The notes below the pieces were generated by a model. The model saw only the letters and a list, made by a program, of their open reading frames with translations, searched no databases and was not told the origin of the DNA. The translations under genes were made by a program, and so were the position numbers. This document shows positions 17,271 to 27,631 of a stretch of DNA of 64,000 bases, one piece after another (position 1 is the stretch's first letter; every line of letters starts with the position of its first letter). This DNA is from Palsa-504 sp963835775 (GTDB lineage Bacteria > Actinomycetota > Actinomycetes > Streptosporangiales > Streptosporangiaceae): assembly GCA_963835775.1 (NCBI GenBank), contig CAWIHB010000003.1, positions 24,256 to 88,255 on the forward strand, given 5' to 3'.

Positions 17271-19835
17271 ATGAGCCAGCCGACCGCGCGCCTGGCCTGG
17301 TACCGGTTCCGGGCCACGCTCCGGCAGCGGCTGGGCGGCTACGTAACCCTGGCCGTCCTGGTCGGCCTGATCGGCGGCATCGCCCTGGCCTCGATGACCG
17401 CCGCCCGGCGCACCGACTCCTCCTATCCCGACTACCTGGCCAGCACCAACCCATCCGGCCTGATCATCCAGCCGAACTCGAACGGCAGCCCGGGGGTGAC
17501 CGCCGCTCAGGCCAACCGGGTCTACCAGCAACTGCTCACCGAGCTGCGTCACCTGCCGCACGTGCGGGGGCTGGCCACGGCCGCCGCCTACAACGCCGAC
17601 CTGCTCACGCCGCGCGGCGGAGTCGGGCCTGTCCTGTTCACCCAGGTGCAGCTGGTCGCCAGCAGCGACGGCATGTTCGCCAGCCAGGACCGGCTGACGG
17701 TCGTCCAGGGGCGCCAGGCCGTCCGCCCGGACGAGGTGGTGGCGACGAGCCGGGCCGCAGCCACCCTGCACCTGCATGTCGGCTCGCGACTGCCCGTCGG
17801 CATCTGGGCCCCGGGCCCCGGCGGAGGCCTGCCCCCGTTCTACCGGAAGCTCGACCTGACCGTGACCGGCATCGGTGTGCTGAGCACCCAGGTCGTGCAG
17901 GACGATATCGACTCGCAGCGCACCGGGTTCCTGATCGGCACGCCGGCCCTGGACCGGGAGTTCGCGTCCTGCTGCTCCGCCACGTTCTACGTCGGGCTGC
18001 GGCTGGCCAGCGGCGGGTACGAGGCGGCCGTCGGCCAGGAATACGTGAACCTGACGAAGACCAGCCCCTACTTCGCAGACGGCGCCGCTCAGCTGCTGCA
18101 GCTCCTGGAGGTCTACGAGACACCGGCGATCGAGGCGGAGGCGCAGAGCGCGATCCGGCCGGAGGCCATCGCGCTCGGGGTGTTCGGGATCATCGCCGCG
18201 CTGGCCGCGCTGATCATCGGCGCCCAGTCCATCTCCCGGCAGCTCCGCGCCGCCGGCGACGACGCGGAGATCCTGCGGGCGCTGGGCGCCGGGCCCGGGG
18301 CGGCCACCGCGGACGGCGTGCTCGGGATCCTCGCCGCCGTCGTGGCCGGGGCGCTGCTCGCCGTGGCCATCGCCATCGGCCTGTCGCCGTTCTCCCTGTT
18401 CGGGCCGGTCCGCCAGGTAGAGCCAGGCCGCGGGGTCTACCTGGACGCGACCGTGCTCGCGCTGGGCGCGCTGGGGCTGATCCTCGTCCTGGGCGGCGTG
18501 GCCGCGGTCATCGGCTACCGGCAGGCGCCGCACCGCGCCGCCGCCCGGCAGCGGCCGGCCGGCCGCGGCTCGGCCGTGGTGCGGGCCGGCCTCGGCGCCG
18601 GCCTGGGCGCCGCGGGCGTGGCGGGCCTGCGGTTCGCGCTGGAGCCGGGGCGGGGCCGGACCGCGGTGCCGGTCCGGTCGGTGCTGACCGGAGCGGTGCT
18701 GGCCGTCACCGTGGTCGCCGCGACGCTCACGTTCGGCGCCAGCCTCAGCTACCTCGTCGCCCGCCCGGCCCTGTACGGATGGGACTTCAGCTACGCGCTG
18801 TACTCGACCGACGGGTGGGGACCGTTCCCGCCGTCCCTCACCACGCCGCTGCTGCGCCAGGACCGGCTGGTGGCCGCCAGTACCGGCGTGTACTTCCTCA
18901 CCGTCCAGGTCGACGGGCAGACCGTGCCGGCCATCCTGTCCCCGATCCGCCCGGCGGTGGCGCCCCGGCTGCTGTCCGGGCACGGGCTCGACGGCCCCGG
19001 GCAGATCGTGCTCGGCCCGGCCACGCTCGCCCAGCTGCACAAGCAGGTCGGCGACCAGGTCACGGTGCAGCTCGGCCCGGTGATCCGGGACGCGAAGCTG
19101 CGGATCGTCGGCACCGCCGCGCTGCCAGCCCTGGGCGACACGCTGGGGATCCATCCCTCGCTGTCCACGGGCGCGATCCTGCCGACCGGGGTCGTGACAC
19201 CCGCCGCGCTGAACGAGGCAGGCCCGGACTCCGGTCCCAACGCCATCTTGGTGCGGCTGCGGCCCGGCGTGAGCCAGGCCGCCGGCCTGGCGTCGCTGCA
19301 GCAGATCACCGGCGCGTACGACAAGCTCGCGCACTCTCCGCAGATCGTGGCCAAGATCGGGCCCGGAGCGCTGGAGCTCGTGGCCAACGTGCTGCCGGTG
19401 CAGCGGCCGGCCGAGATCGTGAACTACAAGTCCATGGGCACGATGCCGGTGATCCTGGCCGGCGGCGTGGCGGCCGGGGCGGTCGCCGCCCTCGGCCTGG
19501 CCCTGGTCGCGTCGGTCCGGCGGCGGCGACGTGACCTGGCGCTGCTGAAAACGCTGGGCTTCACCAGGCGGCAGCTCGCGGCCACCATCGCCTGGCAGTC
19601 CACCGTGATCGCGGCCGGCGGCGTGGTCATCGGCGTCCCGGTGGGGGTCGCGGCCGGCCGCTGGCTGTGGATCGTGTTCGCCCGATCGCTGTCCGCCGTC
19701 CCGGACCCGGTCATTCCCGCCGCCTCGGTCGCCCTGGCCGCCCTGGCCGCGCTGATCCTGGCCAACCTGGTCGCCGCGCTGCCCGGCCGCGCCGCCGCCC
19801 GCACCCCGGCGGCCCTGCTGCTGCGGGCGGAGTGA
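17271..19835 (+). CDS. Large FtsX-type ABC permease (paralogue 1)
   Basis: 854 residues. An N-terminal segment (LAWYRFRATLRQRLGGY) leads into TM1 (about 25-45); then a large outer domain, two membrane clusters of about 3-4 segments (from 290 to 420 and around 455-475), a second outer domain, and a C-terminal FtsX bundle starting at about 725. LLKTLGFTRRQLAATIAWQS is the diagnostic cytoplasmic loop. It is homologous along its length to the proteins from 19861, 22388 and 28395. It follows its ATPase by 2 bp. The substrate is unknown; such systems often handle peptides or lipids and are run by two-component systems, one of which lies downstream. Confidence 0.88.
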   Translation: MSQPTARLAWYRFRATLRQRLGGYVTLAVLVGLIGGIALASMTAARRTDSSYPDYLASTNPSGLIIQPNSNGSPGVTAAQANRVYQQLLTELRHLPHVRGLATAAAYNADLLTPRGGVGPVLFTQVQLVASSDGMFASQDRLTVVQGRQAVRPDEVVATSRAAATLHLHVGSRLPVGIWAPGPGGGLPPFYRKLDLTVTGIGVLSTQVVQDDIDSQRTGFLIGTPALDREFASCCSATFYVGLRLASGGYEAAVGQEYVNLTKTSPYFADGAAQLLQLLEVYETPAIEAEAQSAIRPEAIALGVFGIIAALAALIIGAQSISRQLRAAGDDAEILRALGAGPGAATADGVLGILAAVVAGALLAVAIAIGLSPFSLFGPVRQVEPGRGVYLDATVLALGALGLILVLGGVAAVIGYRQAPHRAAARQRPAGRGSAVVRAGLGAGLGAAGVAGLRFALEPGRGRTAVPVRSVLTGAVLAVTVVAATLTFGASLSYLVARPALYGWDFSYALYSTDGWGPFPPSLTTPLLRQDRLVAASTGVYFLTVQVDGQTVPAILSPIRPAVAPRLLSGHGLDGPGQIVLGPATLAQLHKQVGDQVTVQLGPVIRDAKLRIVGTAALPALGDTLGIHPSLSTGAILPTGVVTPAALNEAGPDSGPNAILVRLRPGVSQAAGLASLQQITGAYDKLAHSPQIVAKIGPGALELVANVLPVQRPAEIVNYKSMGTMPVILAGGVAAGAVAALGLALVASVRRRRRDLALLKTLGFTRRQLAATIAWQSTVIAAGGVVIGVPVGVAAGRWLWIVFARSLSAVPDPVIPAASVALAALAALILANLVAALPGRAAARTPAALLLRAE

Positions 19836-19860
19836 CGGCGATGCACAGGAGGCAGCCAGC

Positions 19861-22377
19861 ATGAACGGGCCAGTACTGCGGGTGGCGTGGTACCGGTTCC
19901 GGACCACCTTCCGCCATCGGTGCAGCGGCTACCTGGCCCTGGCCGTGCTGATCGGCCTGGTCGGCGGCGTGGCGCTGGGATCGCTGACCGCGGCCCGCCG
20001 CACCTACGCGTCCTACCCGAGCTTCCTGGCCACCACGAACCCCTCCGACCTCCTGGTGGTGCCGTCGACCAACGGTCCCGAACCTGGCCTGGTGCACGAA
20101 CTCGCCCGGCTGCCGCACGTGCGCAGCGCAGAGGCGGGCGAGCAGATCACCGCCGCGACACTGACCCCGGGCGGCCAGATCAGCACCGTCCTGATAACCC
20201 AGGTGGAGCTGATCGCCAGCCCGGACGGGCTGTTCTCCGACCAGGACCGGCTGAGGATCACCCAGGGCCGGGCGGCCAACCCGGCGCGGGCCGATGAGGT
20301 CGTGGCCACGAACGAGGCCGCCGCCGTCCTCGGCCTGCACGTGGGATCACGCATCCCGGTCGGGATCCAGCTGGATAGCGCTACGAGCTCGCAGTTCTAC
20401 CGCAAGACCGACCTGACGGTGGTGGGGATCGGCGTGCTCGGCATCCAGCTCGTGCACGACGACATCGATACAAACCGGGCCGGGTTCCTGGTCGGCACCC
20501 CCGCCCTGCTGCGGGAATACGAGTCCTGCTGCGCCACCAACAGCTACGACGGCCTGCAGCTGGACGGCGGCAGCCGCAGCGACGTTCCAGTCGCGCAGGA
20601 GTACGAGCAGCTCATCGACAACCGGGCCACCGGCTACGGCCAGCTCGTCATCTACGACACCTCGGCCATCGAGGCCGAGGCACAGCAGGCCATCCGGCCC
20701 GAGGCCATCGCCCTGGCCGTGTTCGGGGTGATCGCGCTGGCCGCCGCGCTGGTCATCGGGACCCAGTCCATCTCCCGCCAGCTCTACTCCGGCGCCGGCC
20801 AGGCCGAGGTGCTGCGCGCGCTGGGCGCCGCCCCGGCGGCCACGATGGCGGACGGGCTGCTCGGCGCCGTGGGCGCCGCCGTGGCCGGGTCGCTGCTCGC
20901 GGCGGCGGTAGCCGTCAGCCTGTCGCCGCTGTCCTTGTTCGGGCCGGTGCGGCAGGTAGAACCGGCGCCAGGCATCGACGTCGACTGGACCGTTCTCGGG
21001 CCCGGCATGCTCGTGCTGACCCTGGTGCTCGGCCTGGTGGCGGCCGCCGTCGCCTACCGGCTGACGCCGCACCGCGCGGCGCGCCGCGTCCGGGCGGCCG
21101 GGCGGGGTTCTGGCGTGGTCGCCGCGGCGCTGACCGCCGGGCTGCCGGTCTCGGGGGGCGCGGGCCTGCGATTCGCCCTGGAGCAAGGCCGCGGCCGGAC
21201 CGCCGTCCCGGTCCGGTCGGTCATGGCCGGGACGGTGCTGGCCGTGGCCGTGGGCATCGCCACGCTGACCTTCGGGACCAGCCTGAACACGCTGATCTCA
21301 CACCCGGCCCTGTACGGCTGGAACTTCGACTACGCCCTGTACTCGGTGGACGGCTACGGGTCCGTGCCGGTCCGGTGGGCGGACCCGCTGCTGGCCCACG
21401 ACCCGGACGTGGCCGCCAGCACCGGGGTGTACTTCGGGACGGTCGAGATCGACGGGCAGGCGGTACCGGCCATGGCCGCTCCCGTCCCCGCGGCGATCAC
21501 GCCGCAACCGCTGACCGGCACCGCGCTGGACGGGCCCGGCCAGATCGTGCTCGGACCGGCGACGCTGGACCAGCTGCGCAAGCGGGTGGGCGAGGTCGTG
21601 ACGGTGTCCGAGGGGCAGCTCATTCCGCCGGTGCGGCTGCGGATCGCGGGCACGGCGGCGCTGCCCACGATCGGCGACGTCATCGGCGTGCACGCATCGC
21701 TGAGCACCGGAGCGATCTTCTCCACCCAGGTCCTGCCGCCCAGGGACCTGACCGAGTACGGCCCGATCTCCGGACCCAACGCCATCTTCATCCGGCTGCG
21801 GCCAGGCGTCAGCCCGGCGGCCGGGCTGCGCTCGCTCGAGCAGATCGCCGGGCAGCTCAACAAGGACGAGACCTCGCCGCTGGCCACCAGCGTCATCGGC
21901 GACTTCGGCCAGTACGTGCAGGCCGTCTCGGTGCTGCCGGTGCAGCGGCCGGCCGAGATCGTGAACTACAAGACGATGGGCGCGATGCCCGCCATCCTGG
22001 CGGGTGGCCTGGCCGCCGGCGCGGTCCTGGGGCTCGGCCTGACGCTGATCGCGTCGGTCCGGCGCCGCCGCCGCGACTTCGCGCTGCTGAAGACCCTCGG
22101 CTTCACCCGGGGCCAGCTCGCCGCCGCTGTCGCCTGGCAGTCCACCGTAGTCGCGGTGGTCGGCCTGGTGATCGGCGTGCCGGTGGGCATCGCCGGCGGC
22201 CGCTGGCTGTGGCTGGCGTTCGCCCACCAGCTGTCCGCCGTGCCCGACCCGGTCGTCCCCGCTGGCTCCATCGCCCTGGCCGCCGTCCTGGCGCTGGTGC
22301 TGGCCAACCTCGTCGCCGCGCTGCCCGGCCGCGCGGCCGCCCGTACCCCCGCCGCGATCGTGCTCCGGGCCGAGTGA
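19861..22377 (+). CDS. Large FtsX-type ABC permease (paralogue 2)
   Basis: 838 residues, with a strong AGGAGG site upstream of ATG 19861. Same architecture as paralogue 1: VAWYRFRTTFRHR start, TM1, outer domain, central membrane region with QSISRQLYSG, second outer domain with DGPGQIVLGPATL, C-terminal bundle with LLKTLGFTRGQLAAAVAWQS. It is intact. The tandem order suggests duplication in place. Two intact paralogues could form a heterodimer with the shared ATPase. Confidence 0.88.
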   Translation: MNGPVLRVAWYRFRTTFRHRCSGYLALAVLIGLVGGVALGSLTAARRTYASYPSFLATTNPSDLLVVPSTNGPEPGLVHELARLPHVRSAEAGEQITAATLTPGGQISTVLITQVELIASPDGLFSDQDRLRITQGRAANPARADEVVATNEAAAVLGLHVGSRIPVGIQLDSATSSQFYRKTDLTVVGIGVLGIQLVHDDIDTNRAGFLVGTPALLREYESCCATNSYDGLQLDGGSRSDVPVAQEYEQLIDNRATGYGQLVIYDTSAIEAEAQQAIRPEAIALAVFGVIALAAALVIGTQSISRQLYSGAGQAEVLRALGAAPAATMADGLLGAVGAAVAGSLLAAAVAVSLSPLSLFGPVRQVEPAPGIDVDWTVLGPGMLVLTLVLGLVAAAVAYRLTPHRAARRVRAAGRGSGVVAAALTAGLPVSGGAGLRFALEQGRGRTAVPVRSVMAGTVLAVAVGIATLTFGTSLNTLISHPALYGWNFDYALYSVDGYGSVPVRWADPLLAHDPDVAASTGVYFGTVEIDGQAVPAMAAPVPAAITPQPLTGTALDGPGQIVLGPATLDQLRKRVGEVVTVSEGQLIPPVRLRIAGTAALPTIGDVIGVHASLSTGAIFSTQVLPPRDLTEYGPISGPNAIFIRLRPGVSPAAGLRSLEQIAGQLNKDETSPLATSVIGDFGQYVQAVSVLPVQRPAEIVNYKTMGAMPAILAGGLAAGAVLGLGLTLIASVRRRRRDFALLKTLGFTRGQLAAAVAWQSTVVAVVGLVIGVPVGIAGGRWLWLAFAHQLSAVPDPVVPAGSIALAAVLALVLANLVAALPGRAAARTPAAIVLRAE

Positions 22378-22387
22378 GGGGGTAAGC

Positions 22388-24897
22388 ATGGCGAGCGGAG
22401 CGACGCAGACGCCCATCAGGACCGCCGGATCGGCCGGGCCGGCCGCGCGGCTGGCCTGGTACCGGTTCCGGGTCGCGTTCCGGCGCCGGTGGCCGGGCTA
22501 CCTGGCCCTGGCCGTGCTGATCGGCCTGGTCGGCGGCGTGGCGCTGGGGTCGGTCACCGCGGCCAGGCGCACCGACGCGTCGTACCCCAAGTTCCTGGCC
22601 AGCACCAACCCCTCGGATCTGGTGGTCCAGCCGTTCACGAGGACGAGTTACTCGCCCGGCTTCCTCCGCCAGCTGGCCCGGCTGCCGCACGTGAGCGGGG
22701 TCGCGGCCGCCGTGCCGCTCACCGCGGCCACCCTCACCCCAACCGGGAACCTCGGCACCGTCCTGCTCGCGCACGTGCAGCTGGCCGGCACGCTCGCCGG
22801 GGCCGGCGGCCTGTACTCGGCCCAGGACCGGATGACGATCGTGGCCGGCCGGCGGGCCGACCCGGCGCACCCGGACGAGGTGGTGGCCACCCCGGTCGCG
22901 GTCGCGCTGCTGCACCTGCACGTGGGGTCGCAGGTACGGGTCGGGCTGCTCGGCACTTCGGCGGTCAACCGCCGGGCGAATCTCACGGTGGTGGGGATCG
23001 GGGTGCTCAACACCCAGATCCTGCAGGACAGCATCGACTCCGGCCGGACCGGTTTCCTGGTCGGCACGCCCGCGCTCACCCGGGAGTTCGCCTCCTGCTG
23101 TGCCAGCGGCATGACCGTCGGCCTGCGCCTGGACGGCGGCGGCAGGTACGACACCGCCGTGGGCCAGGAGTACGAGCAGCTGGTGGCCACCAGCCCCTAC
23201 ATTTCGCGCAGCGGATCCGAGCTCTACATCTACGTGACCGCCGCCATCGAGGCGCAGGCGCAGCGGGCGATCCGCCCGGAGGCCATCGCGCTCGCCGTCT
23301 TCGGGCTGATCGCCGGGCTGGCCGCGCTGATCATCGGGACCCAGTCCATGGCCCGGCAGCTCCGCGCCGGGGCGGACGACGCCGCTGCGCTGCGGGCGGT
23401 CGGCGCCGGGCCTGCGATGATCATGGCCGACGGGCTCCCCGGCATCGTGGCCGCGGTGGCGGCCGGAGCGCTGCTCGCCGTCGGCGTGGCCGTCGCCTTG
23501 TCACCGTTCTCCCTGTTCGGGCCGGTGCGTGAGGTAGACCCGGGGCGCGGGATCTATCTCGACTGGACGGTACTCGGGCTGGGGGCCCTCGGGCTGGTTC
23601 TGCTGCTCGGCGGGGTGGCGGCCGTGATCGCCTACCGGCAGGTGCCGCACCGGCTGGCCGCCCGCGAGCATGCCGCTGACCGCAGGCCAGCCGCGGTCAG
23701 GACGGTGGCTGCGGCCAGGCTCCCGGTCCCGGCCGTGGAGGGCCTGCGGCTGGCCCTGGACCCGGGGCGGGGACGCACCGGTCGCTCGGTCCTGGCGGGC
23801 TCGGTGCTGGCCATGACGTGGTCAGCGCCACCCTCACCTTCGGCGCCAGCCTGACCACGCTGGTCTCGCATCCGGCGCTGTACGGGTGGACTTCGCTAGC
23901 CCTCTACCGGTCCAGGGCTGGGGAGCGTCCGGTCAGTGGACCGCTCTGGCCCGCGCCTGGCGGTGGCCGCCACTACCGGTGACTTCGTAACGTTCGACGG
24001 GCAGACCGTCCCCGCCCGGTGGGCCCGCACATCCTGTCCGGGCACGGGCTCGACGGCAGCCACGAACTCGTCCTCGGCCCGGCCACCCTGGCTCAGCTGC
24101 GGCAACGGGTCGGCGGCACGGTGACGCTGGCCAGCGGCAGCTTCCATGTCCGGCTCACGATCGCGGGCACGGCCACCATGCCGGCGATCGGCGGCGTGCT
24201 GTCCGTCCATAACTCGATGAGCACCGGGGCGCTGTTCTCCACGGCGGTTCTCCCTGGCGGGGCCGACTCCGGCCCGTTCGGCCCGCTCCTTGCCGGGCCC
24301 AACGCCATCCTCATCCGGCTGCGGCCCGGGGTCAGCCAGGCGGCTGGCCTGCGATCGATGCAGGCAATCAGCCGGCAGCTCACCGGGACGCTGAACTCGC
24401 CGCGGGTGCAGGCCGCCACCGGCGACCTCTCGGTCGCGGACACGGTGGACCTGCTGGGGGCCCAGCGGCCGGCCGAGATCGTGAACTACCGCACCATGGG
24501 CGCCATGCCGGCGGTGCTGGCCGGCGGCCTGGCCGCCGGGGCCGTGGCGGCCCTGGGCCTGACGCTGGTGGCGTCGGTGCGGCGACGGCGGCGTGACTTC
24601 GCGCTGCTCAAAACGCTGGGGTTCACCCGCAGGCAGCTGGCGGGCGCGGTGGCCTGGCAGTCGTCGGCGATCGCGCTGACCGGCCTGGTGATCGGCGTGC
24701 CACTGGGCGTCGCGGCCGGCCGCTGGCTGTGGCTGGCCTTTGCCAACCAGCTGTCGGCCGTCCCGGACCCCGTCGTCCCGGCCGCGTCGATCGGGCTGGC
24801 CGCTCTCGCCGCGCTGATCCTGGCCAACCTCGTCGCGGCGCTGCCCGGCCACGCGGCTGCCCGTACTCCGCCGGGCCTGCTGCTGAGAACGGAGTGA
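22388..24897 (+). pseudogene. Large FtsX-type ABC permease (paralogue 3), frameshifted and partly deleted
   Basis: The 5' part (22388 to about 23815) and 3' part (about 24020 to 24897) align with paralogues 1 and 2 in different frames. A base is missing at about 23817 (ATGACGTGG where the paralogues predict ATGACNGTGG), so the frame stops at 23854. Between 23880 and 24020 the sequence matches the paralogues only in patches and is shorter, implying several small deletions around the segment that encodes the start of the second outer domain. The 3' end (LLKTLGFTRRQLAGAVAWQS) is well kept, so decay is recent. Multiple indels in one spot make a single sequencing error unlikely. Confidence 0.85.
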
Positions 24898-24899
24898 CG

Positions 24900-27029
24900 A
24901 TGGACGTGATCACGAACGCAGCCGTCGACGATCAGGCCGCCGTGGCGCCACCGCGGCGCGGCAGTACGGCGCGCCGGCTCTTGGCCGGAGTCCTTATACC
25001 CCTGGCCACCGTCGTGATCGCCGTGCTCGGGCTGCGTACGCCGGGTCCGCTCCCGGCCGTGCAGGCCGTCGCCTTCGGCCTGGTCGGCGTCGGCGCGGTG
25101 TCCGGCGCGATCCTGGCCCGCTCCGGGCAGCGGGTAGCGCTCTGGCAGGTGGCGTTCGGCGTGCTGGCGGCCTCGGTAGCGCTGACCGCCGCGCGGATGG
25201 GCGACCAGGCGGCGAGCGGACACCACCAGGCCGCCCGGGCCGTGGCCACTGTCGCCGTGCCGATCGTCATCGCGGTCTCGGTGCACATGCTGCTCGCCCT
25301 GCCCGATGGCCGGCTTGCCGGGCAGGGCAGAAGGGTCGGCGCCGGGCTGGCCTATGCCGCAGCGCTGGGCGCCGGCCTCGCGCTGGCGGTCGCCGGGCGG
25401 CCGTTCCCGGTCTGGGCGGTCGCGCTGGCCTGGCCGCTGGCCGCGGCGTGCGCCCTCCCGGCGGTGCGGCTCCGCTATCTGGCGGCGTCCGCGCGTGACC
25501 AGCAGCGGATGCAGTGGATGGCGGCCGGCGGCATGCTGGCGGCCGACTCGGCGCTGGTAGTTGCCGTCCTGCACCTGCTCGTCGGCTGGCCCGGGCCGGT
25601 CGCCGCCGTGGCGGCCGGATGCGGGGCCTTCCTCGCGTTCGGCATGATGGCCGGCGAGTTGCGCTCGCTTGGGCCCTACGGCGGCCGGGTGCTGGTCCAG
25701 GTGCTGTCGATAGCGGGATTCACCATGGTGGTCGCGGCCATCTACCTGGTGATCGTGCTCGGCATCGGAAGCGGGGCGAGCAACGCGGCGGACCGAGAGA
25801 TTCTCGGGCTGTCGATGCTGGCGGCGGCGGTCGCCGCGGTCGGGTACCTGCCGGCCAGGGACCGGCTGGTCGCATCGGCCACCCGCTTCGTCTACGGGGC
25901 CAGGGAAGCGCCCGACGAGACGCTCCGCACGTTCGGCAGCAGGCTGACCCGCGCCATCCCGATGGACGAGCTGCTGCTGCAGCTGGCCGAGTCGATGCGC
26001 AAGACCATGGCGCTGACCAGCGCCGAGGTCTACACAGGCGCAGGCGACGTGCTGGAACGCGTCGCCGCGGTGCCCGACACCGGACCCCGGTCGGTCGTGG
26101 TCACGGCCAGGGAACGCGCGGTCGTGACCAGAGCTGGCGTGTCAGGCAACGCCTGGGCATCGGTCTGGCTGCCCGCGCTGCTGGACGGACGCGCGCAGGT
26201 CCAGATCAGGGTCGCACCGGTCAGCCATGCCGGTGAACTGCTGGGCCTGATCATCGCCGCACGGCCCGCCGCCGGGGATCCCTTCTCCGAAGAGGACGAC
26301 CGCGTGCTCACCGAGCTGGCCAGGCAGGTCGGCCTCGCGGTGCACAACGCGCGGCTCGACACGGCACTGCAGACGACCCTGGACGAGCTGCGCAAGCAGG
26401 CCGACGAACTGCGTCAGTCCCGGGCCCGCATCGTCGCCAGCGGCGATGCCGAGCGCCGCCGGGTGGAACGCAACCTGCACGACGGTGCGCAGCAGCACCT
26501 GGTGGCGATGGCGGTGAGCCTGCGCCTGACGCGTGACATCATGGCCGACGATCCCGCCGCAGCGGCCGAAATGCTGGACCAGCTGGCCGGCGACGTCAGG
26601 GACACCATCCAGGAGCTGCGTGAGCTGGCCCATGGCATCTACCCGCCGCTGCTGGCCGACAGCGGGCTCGGCGAGGCGCTCCGGGCGGCGGGAAACCGCA
26701 GTCCGCTGGCGGTCACCGTTACCGCCGACGGGATCGGCCGCTACACCCCGGACATCGAGGCGGCGATCTACTTTTGCTGCCTGGAAGCGCTGCAGAATGC
26801 CGGCAAGCACGCGCCGCAGGCACGGGTGCAGGTACGGGTCTGGGAGGACGCAGGGGGCCTGCTGTTCTCGGTCAGCGACGACGGCCCCGGCTTCGACGCC
26901 GCCGTCGCCCGCCGCGGCCACGGCTTCGTCAATATGGCCGACAGGCTCGGCGCCATCGGCGGCACGATTCGCTGGGAGTCGCAGCCGGGCGAAGGCGCCC
27001 AGGTTCTTGGCACTGTGCCACTGCTCTGA
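24900..27029 (+). CDS. Membrane sensor histidine kinase (NarL/DesK class, GAF domain)
   Basis: 709 residues; ATG 24900 lies 2 bp after the permease pseudogene stop. About eight hydrophobic segments cover residues 25-325. A GAF-like domain follows (about 350-490), then HisKA_3 with phospho-acceptor His527 in NLHDGAQQHL, and an HATPase_c domain (NAGKHAPQ, DDGPGFD, HGFVNMADRLGAIGG). Kinases of this class phosphorylate LuxR-type regulators, and two receiver proteins are encoded convergently at 27149 and 27632. Position suggests it controls or senses for the permease cluster. The last codons are part of a 15-bp tandem repeat that runs past the stop. Confidence 0.9.
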   Translation: MDVITNAAVDDQAAVAPPRRGSTARRLLAGVLIPLATVVIAVLGLRTPGPLPAVQAVAFGLVGVGAVSGAILARSGQRVALWQVAFGVLAASVALTAARMGDQAASGHHQAARAVATVAVPIVIAVSVHMLLALPDGRLAGQGRRVGAGLAYAAALGAGLALAVAGRPFPVWAVALAWPLAAACALPAVRLRYLAASARDQQRMQWMAAGGMLAADSALVVAVLHLLVGWPGPVAAVAAGCGAFLAFGMMAGELRSLGPYGGRVLVQVLSIAGFTMVVAAIYLVIVLGIGSGASNAADREILGLSMLAAAVAAVGYLPARDRLVASATRFVYGAREAPDETLRTFGSRLTRAIPMDELLLQLAESMRKTMALTSAEVYTGAGDVLERVAAVPDTGPRSVVVTARERAVVTRAGVSGNAWASVWLPALLDGRAQVQIRVAPVSHAGELLGLIIAARPAAGDPFSEEDDRVLTELARQVGLAVHNARLDTALQTTLDELRKQADELRQSRARIVASGDAERRRVERNLHDGAQQHLVAMAVSLRLTRDIMADDPAAAAEMLDQLAGDVRDTIQELRELAHGIYPPLLADSGLGEALRAAGNRSPLAVTVTADGIGRYTPDIEAAIYFCCLEALQNAGKHAPQARVQVRVWEDAGGLLFSVSDDGPGFDAAVARRGHGFVNMADRLGAIGGTIRWESQPGEGAQVLGTVPLL

Positions 27030-27108
27030 CCGGCGCTGCTCTGACCGGCGCTGCTCTGACCGGCGCTGCTCTGACCGGCGCTGCTCTGACCGGTGTCGCT
27101 TGCTCTGA
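27022..27108. repeat. 15-bp tandem repeat over the kinase stop codon
   Basis: Five consecutive copies of gctctgaccggcgct plus degenerate copies. The stop codon of the kinase gene lies in the first unit (ctc tga), so each repeat unit carries a potential stop in that frame. Confidence 0.9.
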
Positions 27109-27148
27109 CCGGCCGCTGCCCGGACCGCCGGTCAGCGCGGACTCCCGA

Positions 27149-27541
27149 TCAGCAGATCGCGAACGAACCCGAGTCCCGCTGCTCCCACAGCCGGCGGATC
27201 GTATCGGAGGCAAGCCGTTCCTTGTTGACGTAGGCGGTCGCGCCACTGGCCAAGGCCGCGGCAGGAAGGTCGGCAGCGTCGTAGCTCGAGCAGAGGATCA
27301 CGACCACATCGGGATGGGCGGCCATGATCTGGCGGGTCGCCTCGATCCCGCTCATCTCCGGCATGTTGATGTCCATCAGCACGAGGGCCGGGCGCAGCCG
27401 GTCGACCAGCTCGATCGCCTCCGGGCCGCTCGACGCCTCGCCAGCGAACTCGAAGCCGTCAAGACGGCGCAGCACGGCCCTGGCGGCCGAGCGGAACGGC
27501 GTCTGGTCATCTACCACGAGCACGGAACGCGGGCTGGTCAC
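27149..27541 (-). CDS. Single-domain response regulator (CheY-like)
   Basis: 130 residues, receiver domain only: VVDD near the N-terminus, phospho-acceptor Asp57 in LMDINMPEMSG, and Lys107 in YVNKERL. There is no output domain, so it works by protein contact or as a phosphate sink. It is convergent with the kinase gene and downstream of the second regulator gene. Confidence 0.88.
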   Translation of the reverse strand: MTSPRSVLVVDDQTPFRSAARAVLRRLDGFEFAGEASSGPEAIELVDRLRPALVLMDINMPEMSGIEATRQIMAAHPDVVVILCSSYDAADLPAAALASGATAYVNKERLASDTIRRLWEQRDSGSFAIC

Positions 27542-27631
27542 GGAATAAGCCTCGCACGAGCCGCGGCCGCTGCCGAGGGTGCTGCCATCCGCAGCGGGGG
27601 TGTGGCCAGCCTCCCGGGCAGCCGCGGAACG

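Noticed and set aside
15607..17454. A 615-codon minus-strand frame across the cyclase and ATPase genes
   Set aside because: Antisense to two well-supported genes, low-complexity composition and no plausible start.
17265..19907. An 880-codon open frame on the minus strand opposite permease 1
   Set aside because: No domain or membrane pattern; the opposite strand encodes a clear FtsX permease with homologues in the same window.
22388..24897. Two separate genes (N-terminal and C-terminal permease halves)
   Set aside because: Both halves align to one paralogue end to end, and the sequence between them still shows patches of homology; a decayed single gene explains it better.
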